Shown here: positions 1-11,015 of the stretch, piece by piece
Layout: each line of letters starts with the position of its first letter
Position numbering within the stretch: position 1 is the stretch's first letter
Source: Bolinopsis microptera
Lineage: Eukaryota > Ctenophora > Tentaculata > Lobata > Bolinopsidae
Assembly: GCF_026151205.1 (NCBI RefSeq)
Contig: NC_087079.1
Coordinates: 17,726,945-17,790,944, forward strand
Direction of reading: 5' to 3'
Length of the DNA stretch: 64,000 bases
Translations under genes and position numbers: made by a program
The notes under the pieces: model-generated
Databases searched by the model: none
The model's input: the letters and a program-made list of their open reading frames with translations, nothing else
Told to the model about the DNA's origin: nothing

Positions 1-1103
1 GGGTATCAAGTTACACGCGGGCGTATAATGTTAACGTGGTGACGATGTATAAAATATGAGGTCATTTCTAGCTGTATTTATTCGACCAACACTTTCAGGT
101 TTATTTAAAAGAACGATTTACAAAGTTAGAATCATTTGTACGCTATATTCTCATTCACCCCCCTGCGCAAGTCGCCCTAAATCTTATTTCAATTTTATTG
201 ATTAACGGCAGCAGTAAGCTCAGTTTTCGAATTTAATATAAATCCCCGATTTTTTCAATCTTGAAAAAACCTGCCACATAATTTGTAATACCTTTGGTCG
301 TCAATAAATTAAAATATGCTCCGAATGATCAACGCTTTTTATCGAACACAAAAGAATCGATGGTGAATTAATAGATTAGAGGGAGTTTAATCAAAAACTC
401 TGCTGGAATGCTGGATTAAAAAACAACTGATTAATTTAATATAATTTTTGGTTACTGTAAAAAAACAATGCCGTCCTCAAACACAGATGACACAGATGAC
501 TCATGGAACTATGACAACAAACTAACAAACCAATAAACTAGGACCAATGAACAAGGTATGAAGTAGACTAATAACATTAATAAACTCACTTTAACAAGAT
601 GTGAATCAGACTAATTAGGCTAACAGACTCACTAATTAATTACTAATTAGACTCACTAATTAAATAATTACTAATTAGACTCACTAATTAACTAATTACT
701 AATTAGACTCACTAATTAACTAATTAGTAATTACTAATTAGACTCACTAATTAACTAATTACTAATTAGACTCACTTTAACGCAGTCCACCTGGGTCCCC
801 CTACATCCTTAACAAAGAACATGAAACTACAGCCTCATATAAACAGAGTGTATTATATGTGCAATGAGACAAGAGCAAGTGCACTGCATGTTAACCTTAT
901 ACTTTTAACATTTTATAGTTTACACTTACTGTCATACTCATAGTCAATATTTGTGATGCATATCACACATATCACACATATAACGCACATATCACGGAGG
1001 TATGTTTTTCTAAATCAAGTGGTTTGCAAATAATCAATAAAATGCGGCTGTGTGGGATTGCTTGCGGAGTAGCAGTGTCAGTGTTACTTCGGGCAGAAGA
1101 GTG
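1..1103. other. AT-rich intergenic DNA
   Basis: No coding exon is supported here. The stretch is AT-rich and holds a degenerate tandem repeat (separate entry) and short microsatellite-like runs such as repeated ATATCACAC near 960-1000. It lies downstream of the minus-strand gene that ends at 1104. Confidence 0.5.
606..780. repeat. AT-rich tandem repeat
   Basis: About six imperfect copies of a unit built from ACTAATTAGACTCACTAATT, separated by variable TAACTAATTA spacers. The motif is nearly palindromic, so copies read similarly on both strands. No coding potential is seen. Confidence 0.8.
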
Positions 1104-2952
1104 TTACCTCGGGCAGAAGATGGAGATATCAGAGTTGTTGCTGAGATCCCAGTCTGAGTAGACAGAGTCAGGGTACGAGAACATTGGAACATCCTGCTCT
1201 CCTTCTTCTTCTCCTTCGTCTTCTCCTGGCGACGTGTCTGCTTCATTGTAGTTCCTGTGGTACAAAGATGAAAAGTAGCCCTCACTACCAATACTGGAGC
1301 CAGGAGGAGTCTCTACCCCACATCTTTGTAACAAAACATCACTCATATCCATAGCCTCTACTCTCTCCACATCCACTCTACACACTAACACATACTGAGA
1401 GCAAGACGTTTTCCTCCACACCAAACTAAAGTCATATTGTCTCAGGACACAATCCTGGATAGACACTCCACAGTTCTTAAACACCTCCCGATCTGGGATC
1501 AGCTTCTGTTGTCTCCTGCTCCTGTGACACCCAGTAAACTTGAGAGTGATAGGTCCGTTGAGAGAGAAGATAAAGACAGGGAAGGAGGGGTCCCGTCTAG
1601 AACATTCCTCCAACACGTGGTCTACCCTGTTACATTCAGCGTTACAACCCTCAGTGTTACCCTCAGTGTTACCCTCAGTGTTACCCTCAGTGTTACCCTC
1701 AGTGTTACCCTCAGTGTTACCCTCAGTGTTACCCTCAGTGTTACCCTCAGTGTTACCCTCAGTGTTACCCTCAGTGTTACCCTCAGTGTTACCCTCAGTG
1801 TTACCCTCAGTGTTACCCTCAGTGTTACCCTCAGTGTTACCCTCAGTGTTACCCTCAGTGTTACCCTCAGTGTTACCCTCAGTGTTACCCTCAGTGTTAC
1901 CCTCAGTGTTACCCTCAGTGTTACCCTCAGTGTTACCCTCAGTGTTACCCTCAGTGTTACCCTCAGCGTTACAACCCTCAGTGTTACCCTCAGTGTTACC
2001 CTCAGTGTTACCCTCAGTGTTACCCTCAGTGTTACCCTCAGTGTTACCCTCAGTGTTACCCTCAGTGTTACCCTCAGTGTTACCCTCAGTGTTACCCTCA
2101 GTGTTACCCTCAGTGTTACCCTCAGTGTTACCCTCAGTGTTACCCTCAGTGTTACCCTCAGTGTTACCCTCAGTGTTACCCTCAGTGTTACCCTCAGTGT
2201 TACCCTCAGCGTTACAACCCTCAGTGTTACCCTCAGTGTTACCCTCAGTGTTACCCTCAGTGTTACCCTCAGTGTTACCCTCAGTGTTACCCTCAGTGTT
2301 ACCCTCAGTGTTACCCTCAGTGTTACCCTCAGTGTTACCCTCAGTGTTACCCTCAGTGTTACCCTCAGTGTTACCCTCAGTGTTAGCAGTTAGTCTGAGC
2401 ACACTAACAGAGTTGTAACTCACCCCCATCACCTCACTGATAGTCTCCACCACACTGCTCACCACAGAGTCATCTTCTTCGCACAGTCTATAAGAAGGGG
2501 GAGACAGTTCTTCAGAGAGGGAGGGGTTGTACAGTCTGTAGGGTAGAGGAGAGAGGTGTCCTGGTATATCCTGGTATATCCTGGTGTGTCCTGGTACATC
2601 CCCAGAGAAGGGGAGGAACTCCCTGCTCTGTTGAAGGTGGTTCAGTAGCGTGTGTCTAGCAGGCCGGGGCAGGATGTGTTTGGTAGTGGTAACTCCTACC
2701 AGTCTGTCTATCTCTTCCATCATCCCATCAAACGAGGTTATTTCCATTATTATACTATACCACAGACAGGTAACTCTGTGATAGAGGGACTGTGTAATAG
2801 AGGGTAGAAGTGCTGACAGGGGTGAAATGTTAAAATGCTCACCTCTTGTGCACCAGACTGTTCCTTTTGTCTGGAATGTCGGGTACCGGGGAGGGGGAAC
2901 GAGCTAGAGGCACCTCGTTCACAACGTTAGCAAGGAAAAAGTAATCTCCCAT
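1104..2952 (-). CDS. Unidentified gene with long NTEG tandem-repeat region; two 3' exons
   Basis: I do not recognise this protein. The exon at 2843-2952 ends in AAGAG with donor GTGAGC. The exon at 1104-2754 starts after acceptor TATAG. The phases agree (two bases carried over plus one), giving 586 residues from ATG 2952 to TAA 1104-1106. In the large exon, 121 residues from internal Met 2747 precede the repeat region: 59 NTEG units in blocks of 14, 19 and 26, separated by two CNAEG units. The final 180 residues are unique and non-repetitive, with several Cys, a hydrophobic PVFIFSL stretch, an acidic GEDEGEEEGE patch and the end DISIFCPR. The unique C-terminus and matching splice phases argue for a real gene. 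The Met at 2952 may be internal: an acceptor-like ACACACAG lies just upstream, and a frame opening TC-TAT-GCC-TGT-ATG would require a phase-1 upstream exon. The repeat is probably a flexible acidic linker, which is inference. Confidence 0.7.
1647..2384 (-). repeat. Coding minisatellite, 12-bp unit (NTEG)
   Basis: Sixty-one units, read on the minus strand as AAC ACT GAG GGT. Two 15-bp variant units (GCGTTACAACCCTCA on the plus strand) divide it into blocks of 26, 19 and 14 copies. All units are multiples of three, so the frame is kept throughout. The DNA copies are almost identical, which implies recent expansion or homogenisation. Confidence 0.95.
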
Positions 2953-3249
2953 ACAGGCATAGACTGTGTGTTACACAAAGTTAATATTATTATTAACATT
3001 TAACAGCTTCTATAAATGGAGTGGAAACAAGCTTCTTCACAATATAAAAGGGACAACAATTCGGAAAATTAACAAAGATCGAATGCAACTTAAAGCCAAA
3101 TACCACAAGCAGAGGGACACACCTCTCACAAAACCTCAGAAAGAGGCCCAGCAAAACAAGGGGTGCACACTACATAACTCTAGTCACGTGACATGTGTTT
3201 AGACCACGTGACCTCACAACATCCTAGCTGAACAAGAGAGAGTAGTGAG

Positions 3250-5245
3250 GCGTGTGGAGACAACACAGCACTATCAGCAGTGTGTGGAGACAACACAGCA
3301 CTATCAGTAGTGTGTGGAGACAACACAGCACTATCAGCAGTGTGTGGAGACAACACAGCACTATCAGCAGTGTGTGGAGACAACACAGCACTATCAGCAG
3401 TGTGTGGAGACAACACAGCACTATCAGCAGTGTGTGGAGACAACACAGCACTATCAGCAGTGTGTGGAGACAACACAGCACTATCAGCAGTGTGTGGAGA
3501 CAACACAGCACTATCAGCAGTGTGTGGAGACAACACAGCACTATCAGCAGTGTGTGGAGACAACACAGCACTATCAGCAGTGTGTGGAGACAACACAGCA
3601 CTATCAGCAGTGTGTGGAGACAACACAGCACTATCAGCAGTGTGTGGAGACAACACAGCACTATCAGCAGTGTGTGGAGACAACACAGCACTATCAGCAG
3701 TGTGTGGAGACAACACAGCACTATCAGCAGTGTGTGGAGACAACACAGCACTATCAGCAGTGTGTGGAGACAACACAGCACTATCAGCAGTGTGTGGAGA
3801 CAACACAGCACTATCAGCAGTGTGTGGAGACAACACAGCACTATCAGCAGTGTGTGGAGACAACACAGCACTATCAGCAGTGTGTGGAGACAACACAGCA
3901 CTATCAGCAGTGTGTGGAGACAACACAGCACTATCAGCAGTGTGTGGAGACAACACAGCACTATCAGCAGTGTGTGGAGACAACACAGCACTATCAGCAG
4001 TGTGTGGAGACAACACAGCACTATCAGCAGTGTGTGGAGACAACACAGCACTATCAGCAGTGTGTGGAGACAACACAGCACTATCAGCAGTGTGTGGAGA
4101 CAACACAGCACTATCAGCAGTGTGTGGAGACAACACAGCACTATCAGCAGTGTGTGGAGACAACACAGCACTATCAGCAGTGTGTGGAGACAACACAGCA
4201 CTATCAGCAGTGTGTGGAGACAACACAGCACTATCAGCAGTGTGTGGAGACAACACAGCACTATCAGCAGTGTGTGGAGACAACACAGCACTATCAGCAG
4301 TGTGTGGAGACAACACAGCACTATCAGCAGTGTGTGGAGACAACACAGCACTATCAGCAGTGTGTGGAGACAACACAGCACTATCAGCAGTGTGTGGAGA
4401 CAACACAGCACTATCAGCAGTGTGTGGAGACAACACAGCACTATCAGCAGTGTGTGGAGACAACACAGCACTATCAGCAGTGTGTGGAGACAACACAGCA
4501 CTATCAGCAGTGTGTGGAGACAACACAGCACTATCAGCAGTGTGTGGAGACAACACAGCACTATCAGCAGTGTGTGGAGACAACACAGCACTATCAGCAG
4601 TGTGTGGAGACAACACGGCACTATCAGCAGTGTGTGGAGACAACACAGCACTATCAGCAGTGTGTGGAGACAACACAGCACTATCAGCAGTGTGTGGAGA
4701 CAACACAGCACTATCAGCAGTGTGTGGAGACAACACAGCACTATCAGCAGTGTGTGGAGACAACACAGCACTATCAGCAGTGTGTGGAGACAACACAGCA
4801 CTATCAGCAGTGTGTGGAGACAACACAGCACTATCAGCAGTGTGTGGAGACAACACAGCACTATCAGCAGTGTGTGGAGACAACACTATCAGCAGTGTGT
4901 GGAGACAACACAGCACTATCAGCAGCGTGTGGAGACAACACAGCACTATCAGCAGTGTGTGGAGACAACACAGCACTATCAGCAGTGTGTGGAGACAACA
5001 CAGCACTATCAGCAGTGTGTGGAGACAACACAGCACTATCAGTAGTGTGTGGAGACAACACAGCACTATCAGCAGTGTGTGGAGACAACACAGCACTATC
5101 AGCAGTGTGTGGAGACAACACGGCACTATCAGCAGTGTGTGGAGACAACACAGCACTATCAGCAGCGTGTGGAGACAACACAGCACTATCAGTAGTGTGT
5201 GGAGACAACACAGCACTATCAGCAGCGTGTGGAGACAACACTATC
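3250..5245. repeat. Minisatellite of 30-bp units, about 66 copies
   Basis: The unit begins TGTGTGGAGACAACACAGCA and ends CTATCAGCAG. Copies from about 3310 to 4880 are nearly identical, with a single A-to-G variant near 4618. Toward both ends the copies vary more (CAGTAG, AGCGTG, CACGGC). A unit shortened by 5 bp occurs at about 4885 and again at the right edge near 5240. Because 30 is divisible by three and the unit lacks stops in most frames, long open frames appear on both strands. These are by-products of the array and I do not call them genes. Confidence 0.95.
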
Positions 5246-6266
5246 TGACACTCTGGGAACACCAAACAACACAACATCAAGTCTTTCATTAATTAGCAGG
5301 TACTCTCTCTCTCTGTTGGGAGGAGACAACAAGCTTGCATTGGTACTCTCTTCTACTGTTCTTACAAGCACACACTGATAGTGCACAGATTATCTGATGT
5401 TAGATACACATGTAACACAGGGGGGTCTATCTGTTAGGTAGTGCTGCCGGGAAACAGGGTCATGATGAAGTAAGTCTTGACATTTTATGACATGACTGGA
5501 AAAAGGGTGGGAAATAAGCTATTGTGTGAACTCCAAAAGGGCTAAAATGCACGATCAAAGAAATAAAATGTAAAGATAATAAATTTGCACGTCTCATCTC
5601 TAGTGTGTGGAGACAACACATCTCTAACTAAGCACACTGTTAGAGAACCTAATGACAGTACTGAATACAACCCAGCTAACACCAGCAATTCCTATATTTC
5701 AACACTTAGCACTACATCAGTGTTCAAACTACGAGCAAACTACATATAAATACCCGCCAAATATTACATCGCGTACTCTCTGAGAGAGCGGGAAACCAAA
5801 CAAGCACTAGTCAGACTACATCACAGCAGGGTTGGAACGTGTGTAACAACCCGCAAAACACGTAACCAGTGGTGTTTATAGTATTTAGTATGGTTCAATT
5901 AGAAATTCTCAGGAAGAGTGGATCCTATGGCTGAACTGTACTCTAGTATAATACAGGGTCCATTATATACGTTATCTCAACATAGGTATGGGATTTAATT
6001 GTATCGATATCAGACAATGATATTGGTTACCATAAACGGTAACAGCGAGGCACCATTAGCAGAGAGGCTGCATCATTAGCAGAGAGGCTGCATCATTAGC
6101 AGAGAGGCTGCACCCCCACCCACCCCCACCCACTTGAACTGTGATAACTATAAAACCATACCAGACTATTTATATTTCACCGCACAGATATTGAACCTTT
6201 TATAACGGGTACCTCGAATAAAAAAGAATGTAAAAAGTTATTATATAACCAGGGAAACGAACTTAC
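5246..6266. other. Noncoding stretch between array and upstream exon
   Basis: No exon with usable splice sites and phase was found on the minus strand after a deliberate search for one linking 6267 to 2952. An orphan partial copy of the 30-bp unit lies at 5601-5620. Three 22-bp copies of a CATTAGCAGAGAGGCTG motif lie at about 6052-6112, followed by a short CACCC run. Confidence 0.5.
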
Positions 6267-6397
6267 TTTCCGAGCGAGATTGTGTCTGTCTCAGATTTGG
6301 AGGCTAGCTTGAAGAGCTTTAGGGAGAGCTCGTCAGCTGTAGCCCTTTTAACTTGTAACCCTTCTAGTTGCACACACCGCATTGTTACTGCTTCCAA
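6267..6397 (-). CDS. Isolated internal coding exon, unknown gene
   Basis: On the minus strand a pyrimidine-rich tract and acceptor TTTCTATTTCAG precede 131 bases that are open in only one frame, followed by donor GTAAGTT. The 43 complete codons begin LEAVTMRCVQLEGLQ and run through ELSLKLFKLASKSE to ISLG, an amphipathic and probably helical stretch. The exon enters at phase 0 and leaves with two bases of a codon. It lies on the same strand as the gene at 1104-2952 and 3.3 kb upstream, so it may belong to it. Direct splicing to the 2952 exon fails on phase, so an intermediate exon or a second gene is needed. The coding call rests on splice signals and composition, not on recognised homology. 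Confidence 0.55.
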
Positions 6398-7510
6398 CTG
6401 AAATAGAAACACGTCAATATAAAAATATGATGTTCTCAATTGTATTATTGAGCCCGGGTGAGAACAGAAGCAACAGTAAATATTACTGATTTTACTCTAG
6501 TAGCAGAGTGTAGCTGTGAAGCTACTACTCTAGTGTTTGTAGGTATGCAGTTTATTTATTAGTGAAAAGGTGTGGTTGCTCCAGTTGACAGATAATGTGA
6601 ATTGTCCTATTGTACAGGTGAGTACATGTTATCAGACACTGCCAACTACAGGTGAGTACATGTTATTAGACACTGCCAACACAATGAAGATACCATTGTT
6701 TTCAATCAACACTTAGATTATTCCTTAAAATGGGTGCGGATACTGTACGGCTATTACACGAATGAAAGAATATCAATTGTTTTATTTAGGAAGAAATCAA
6801 CTGTGTTTTCACTGTTTTGTTCCCCCGTCCTTTTTACTGAACATTGAATACTGTTATTTATAGTGATTTTTTCCTTTTCACCCTTTTGAAAAAAGGCAAT
6901 AGTGAAAGGTTACAAATGGAGGTTTTTGCAGAAAAACGTGGATTTTGGAGATTGCAGTAGGTGGGTCTGAGTATGCATGTCGTGTTCCTTGCTTCCGTTC
7001 GTTACCAAGCAACGAAAAAGTTGCGCGCGCGCGAGGATTGCTTGCGGAGATGTGTTGTATAGATAGCCTGTGATCTATGAATGCGCGGCGCGACTGTGTT
7101 TTAATGTATACGATTACGATGGATGTAATGTATAATATTACAATTAGGTAATACGCCCAATAACAATTTGTACGTGGCACGCGTAGTGTATTGATGTGTA
7201 TACGACATACGAGTATAGTTTACCTTTGCTGATAATTTCTTGAATTACAGATACAAGTTAAGTTCTACGGCAATTGAACTGAATTTTTTCCCGTATTTGA
7301 TGCATAATTTATCAATATTATTATCATGAAGATTGAAGTGAGCTGATTGGAGCTTATACTTAAAGTTATAGTAAATGTGAAATGGAAATCTAGCGTCCGC
7401 CAAAACGAAACAACGGGCGCAATTCTTGTTTCATATTAAAGTATTAACATAAGCTAAGCGCCTGCATCTTGAAATAACGTAATTAACAAATGCGTGTATT
7501 TTATTAACAG
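6398..7510. promoter_or_regulatory. Possible divergent promoter region
   Basis: This separates the minus-strand exon at 6267-6397 from the plus-strand gene starting at 7550. It contains a local CpG cluster at about 7021-7095 (GCGCGCGCGCGAGG, then ATGCGCGGCGCGAC) and an X-box-like site at 7001. A tandemly duplicated segment at about 6611-6690 contains CAGGTGAGTACATG twice, each a good plus-strand splice donor, possibly ending a 5' untranslated exon. Promoter activity is inference from position and base composition. Confidence 0.3.
7001..7013. promoter_or_regulatory. X-box-like (RFX) site
   Basis: GTTACCAAGCAAC matches two RFX half-sites, GTTACC and AGCAAC, with a one-base spacer. RFX sites often mark ciliary genes in animals. 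A single short match in 64 kb can arise by chance. Confidence 0.2.
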
Positions 7511-7549
7511 CTTAGCGTTTTACAAGGTTTCATTAGTTGGACAATAGAC

Positions 7550-10500
7550 ATGTCACTAGTAGGGGCTGCGTGTGTAGTTGTGGCAACGATATCTCAACTT
7601 GCAATACTTGTATTGCTCTATCTGGCTAAAACAAAAAGTATGATATGATTATGTCATAAATAATAAATATATCATGATGATATATAAGTGGTATGATTTA
7701 AATAGACGGTTCAATTTCTTAAAGCTAAGTAGACTAGATTCTCCTTTCAACAGACGGGCTCTCTCGTATTGATTAGTAGCACTAATCTGAGCGAGAAAAT
7801 ACTATCTAATCACGCGAATAATTATTAATTAATTAATTAACTAATTAGTTAACTAATTAATTTCCAGCAGGTTGGTTATTTCCCACTTATATCGGCACTC
7901 TCACTCTCAGTACTTTCCTTATGATTCTGAGAATCTTTCAAGTTCTCTCCAACAGAGGTAATGTATTTACAATTTCACTTTCTTTTTAATTTAAATTTAA
8001 TGTTTAATCTAAATTTAATGTTTATAAATTTCAAAATTATAATTTCACAATTATATTCAGTTTCTCGCAGTTTGTTAAAAAATACCCTCATAATCAATTG
8101 TTGTACTGCAGGGATATTGAAACAAGACAACTTTTATAAAAGAAGTAAGTATAAGGTTATTTGTTTGATAATTATACATAATTATATATGTAGTTATATA
8201 TACAGGGTGGCCCAAAAGTGACTACCCACACGCAACCTCTTAATAACTCACGTAATTCGTCTCCAAATTGCACCAAAATTTCAGAGATTATAGATATGGG
8301 TCAAACTTAGATTTCCTGAAAGTTTCGTAAGCCACGCCCAATTACAGTGGGCGTGGCGTGACACTCCCTCTTTTTCACTATTGTCTTCATAAAATGAGAA
8401 CGCTTTAAGCTAAGAACTCCAAATTTTTTGCACACATTTGGCTTGATAATTTAAAACCTTTCCCAAAGTTTCAAGTTCATTGTTCAAAATTTGGCTGAGT
8501 TATGACCATTTCAAAATTCATCGGAAACGTGATCCGAGCACTCAGTCAGTGATCTCTGCACTCAATCAGTGATCTCGTCACCCAATCTGATCAAGAGTAA
8601 GGCGTTAGCTGTATTAATGAGGTTCATTAGGCTTTACCAAACATACTGAGGAGATGACGACCTGATCATGATTGATTGGATACCGATAATGACTTTGCTA
8701 GACAGGAAAACACCGAATTCTTCGTAAAAGTGAGGTCCTAGGATTCCACGAGAACTGATGGCGCACCAGATCGTGACCTTTTCAGGAAAATCAGGAATCA
8801 CGGTCTAAAAGTTGGTGTTTCTTTGTGATCCGATAGGCCCGGTTAGAAAGATCTCGCTTTAGGATTCGTTGAAGGGATGTTCTGCTGAGGTCTAAGGCAG
8901 GAGCTCGTTTTCGGGTGCCAATTTTAGGTGTATCCATCACGTCACAAAAAACCATGGTGATGTTTTCTTCGGTCCTCGCAGTTCGTCTTCTGCCGACTCT
9001 TCGCCGATCGTTTGCAGAAAAAGTGAACTTGATCTTGTGATGCATATCAAAGCAGCTTTTCCGGCAAGGGGATGGTCGGTTGAATTTCATTTGAAATTGT
9101 CGTTTAAGCTGAGGACAAAACTCCCCATTCTCTTTCTTCAGGTAGACAAACAATCGTTGTTCCGCAGTATAGGGAGGATAGTGAACCATTTTCGATGATT
9201 CAATGGATAGTTCATTCCTTTTTATCGATTGTAAGGAACGAACCTGTGACTAGCAGGGCTAACAAGCCCTGCAACCAATCAAGCGGTGCATGTGAGCCAA
9301 ACAGGCCATTAACCAAGTGCAGAGATCACTGACTGAGTGTTCGGATCACGTTTCCGATGAATTTTGAAATGGTCATAACTCAGCCAAATTTTGAACAATG
9401 AACTTGAAACTTTGGGAAAGGTTTTAAATTATCAAGCCAAATGTGTGCAAAAAATTTGGAGTTCTTAGCTTAAAGCGTTCTCATTTTATGAAGACAATAG
9501 TGAAAAAGAGGGAATGTCACGCCACGCCCACTGTAATTGGGCGTGGCTTACGAAACTTTCAGGAAATCTAAGTTTGACCCATATCTATAATCTCTGAAAT
9601 TTTGGTGCAATTTGAAGACGAATTACGTGAGTTATTAAAAGGTTGCGTGTGGGTAGTCACTTTTGGGCCACCCTGTAATATATTTATATAAATTCAAATG
9701 TGAGCCTTTAGGAACTGAATCTAAATTTAGGTTGTGTTCTGCTGCTAAACTTTCTAGCTGAAAGCCCGTCCTACGGACATCTACTTCAGATTCGAGATGT
9801 AGTTCCCCCGAAGTAGCTGTTATTGTTGAATGTGTATTGTGAACTGGTTTTAACTAGGACAGTATACAGTAGACAATATGTGAAAGCTCCATCATTGAAT
9901 TACCCTGTATAATGTATATAAGCACAGTAACTGCAGTTTTGCACCCTGCAACACAAAGCGTAACAAGATACTAGTTTTGCACCACCTGGTCTATAGTACT
10001 ATGGTTAACAGTAAACACAAGGAAAGTTAGTTACTTGGCCATCATATATTTGAAACAGACTAACTTTGAATTATTCATTTATACAATGCAATTTTTATGA
10101 GTTGCCTCGTAAGTACGAGGGGGAGACTGTAGTTTCAGTAAGACCAACTCGGCAGTTACTATTAGTCTGGCAACTACAAATAATATGGGACAAAATACTT
10201 TTAAATATTATGGGACAAAATACCTTTAAATAATATGGGACAAAATACTTTTAAACAATATGGGACAAAATACTTTTAAATAATATGGGACAAAATACTT
10301 TTAAATAATATGGGACAAAATACTTTTAAATAATATGGGACAAAATACTTTTAAATAATATGGGACAAAATACTTTAAAATATTATGGGACAAAATACTT
10401 TTAAATAATATGGGACAAAATACTTTTAAACAATATGGGACAAAATACTTTTAAATAATATGGGACAAAATACTTTTAAATAATATGGGACAAAATACTT

Positions 10501-10984
10501 TTAAATAATATGGGACAAAATACTATTAAATAATATGGGACAAAATACTTTTAAATAATATGGGACAAAATACTTTTAAATAATATGGGACAAAATACTT
10601 TTAAATAATATGGGACAAAATACTTTTAAATAATATGGGACAAACACAATGTATTTACGGAACGAAAATTAATGTATGTATGTATGTATGTATGTATGTA
10701 TGTATGTATGTATGTATGTATGTATGTATGTATGTATGTATGTATGTATATCCTGTAGAGGAACTTGTTAGATGATGTGTACTGGAGAACCAATGTACAA
10801 TGTACAATGTACAATGTACAATGCACTATTAATGCGATTAAGGCAGGTCGTAACCCTATTATAACTAATATATTTCAGACGCAGAGGTTATCAGGTTTAC
10901 TACGATACTAATAGGAGTACTAACAGGTTAATCAAGAGCATTTGCAATTACACGTGTTACAATTTACTTGCTTTCGTGTTATTT

Positions 10985-11015
<31 letters not shown>

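Noticed and set aside
1437-2418. Plus-strand frames with LSVT and VLPS repeats
   Set aside because: These are antisense shadows of the minus-strand NTEG coding repeat, with no unique termini.
3180-5292. Several 540-680-residue open frames on both strands over the 30-bp array
   Set aside because: All arise because the unit is a multiple of three without stops. They shift frame at the 5-bp-deleted unit, and no unique coding sequence or splice support flanks them.
6878-7180. 100-residue minus-strand ORF
   Set aside because: It crosses the CpG cluster and putative promoter, has a low-information sequence and no splice or homology support.
7961-8221. 86-residue plus-strand ORF overlapping exon 3
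   Set aside because: It is a read-through of intron 2 sequence. The spliced model uses only 8112-8144 of it, in the same frame.
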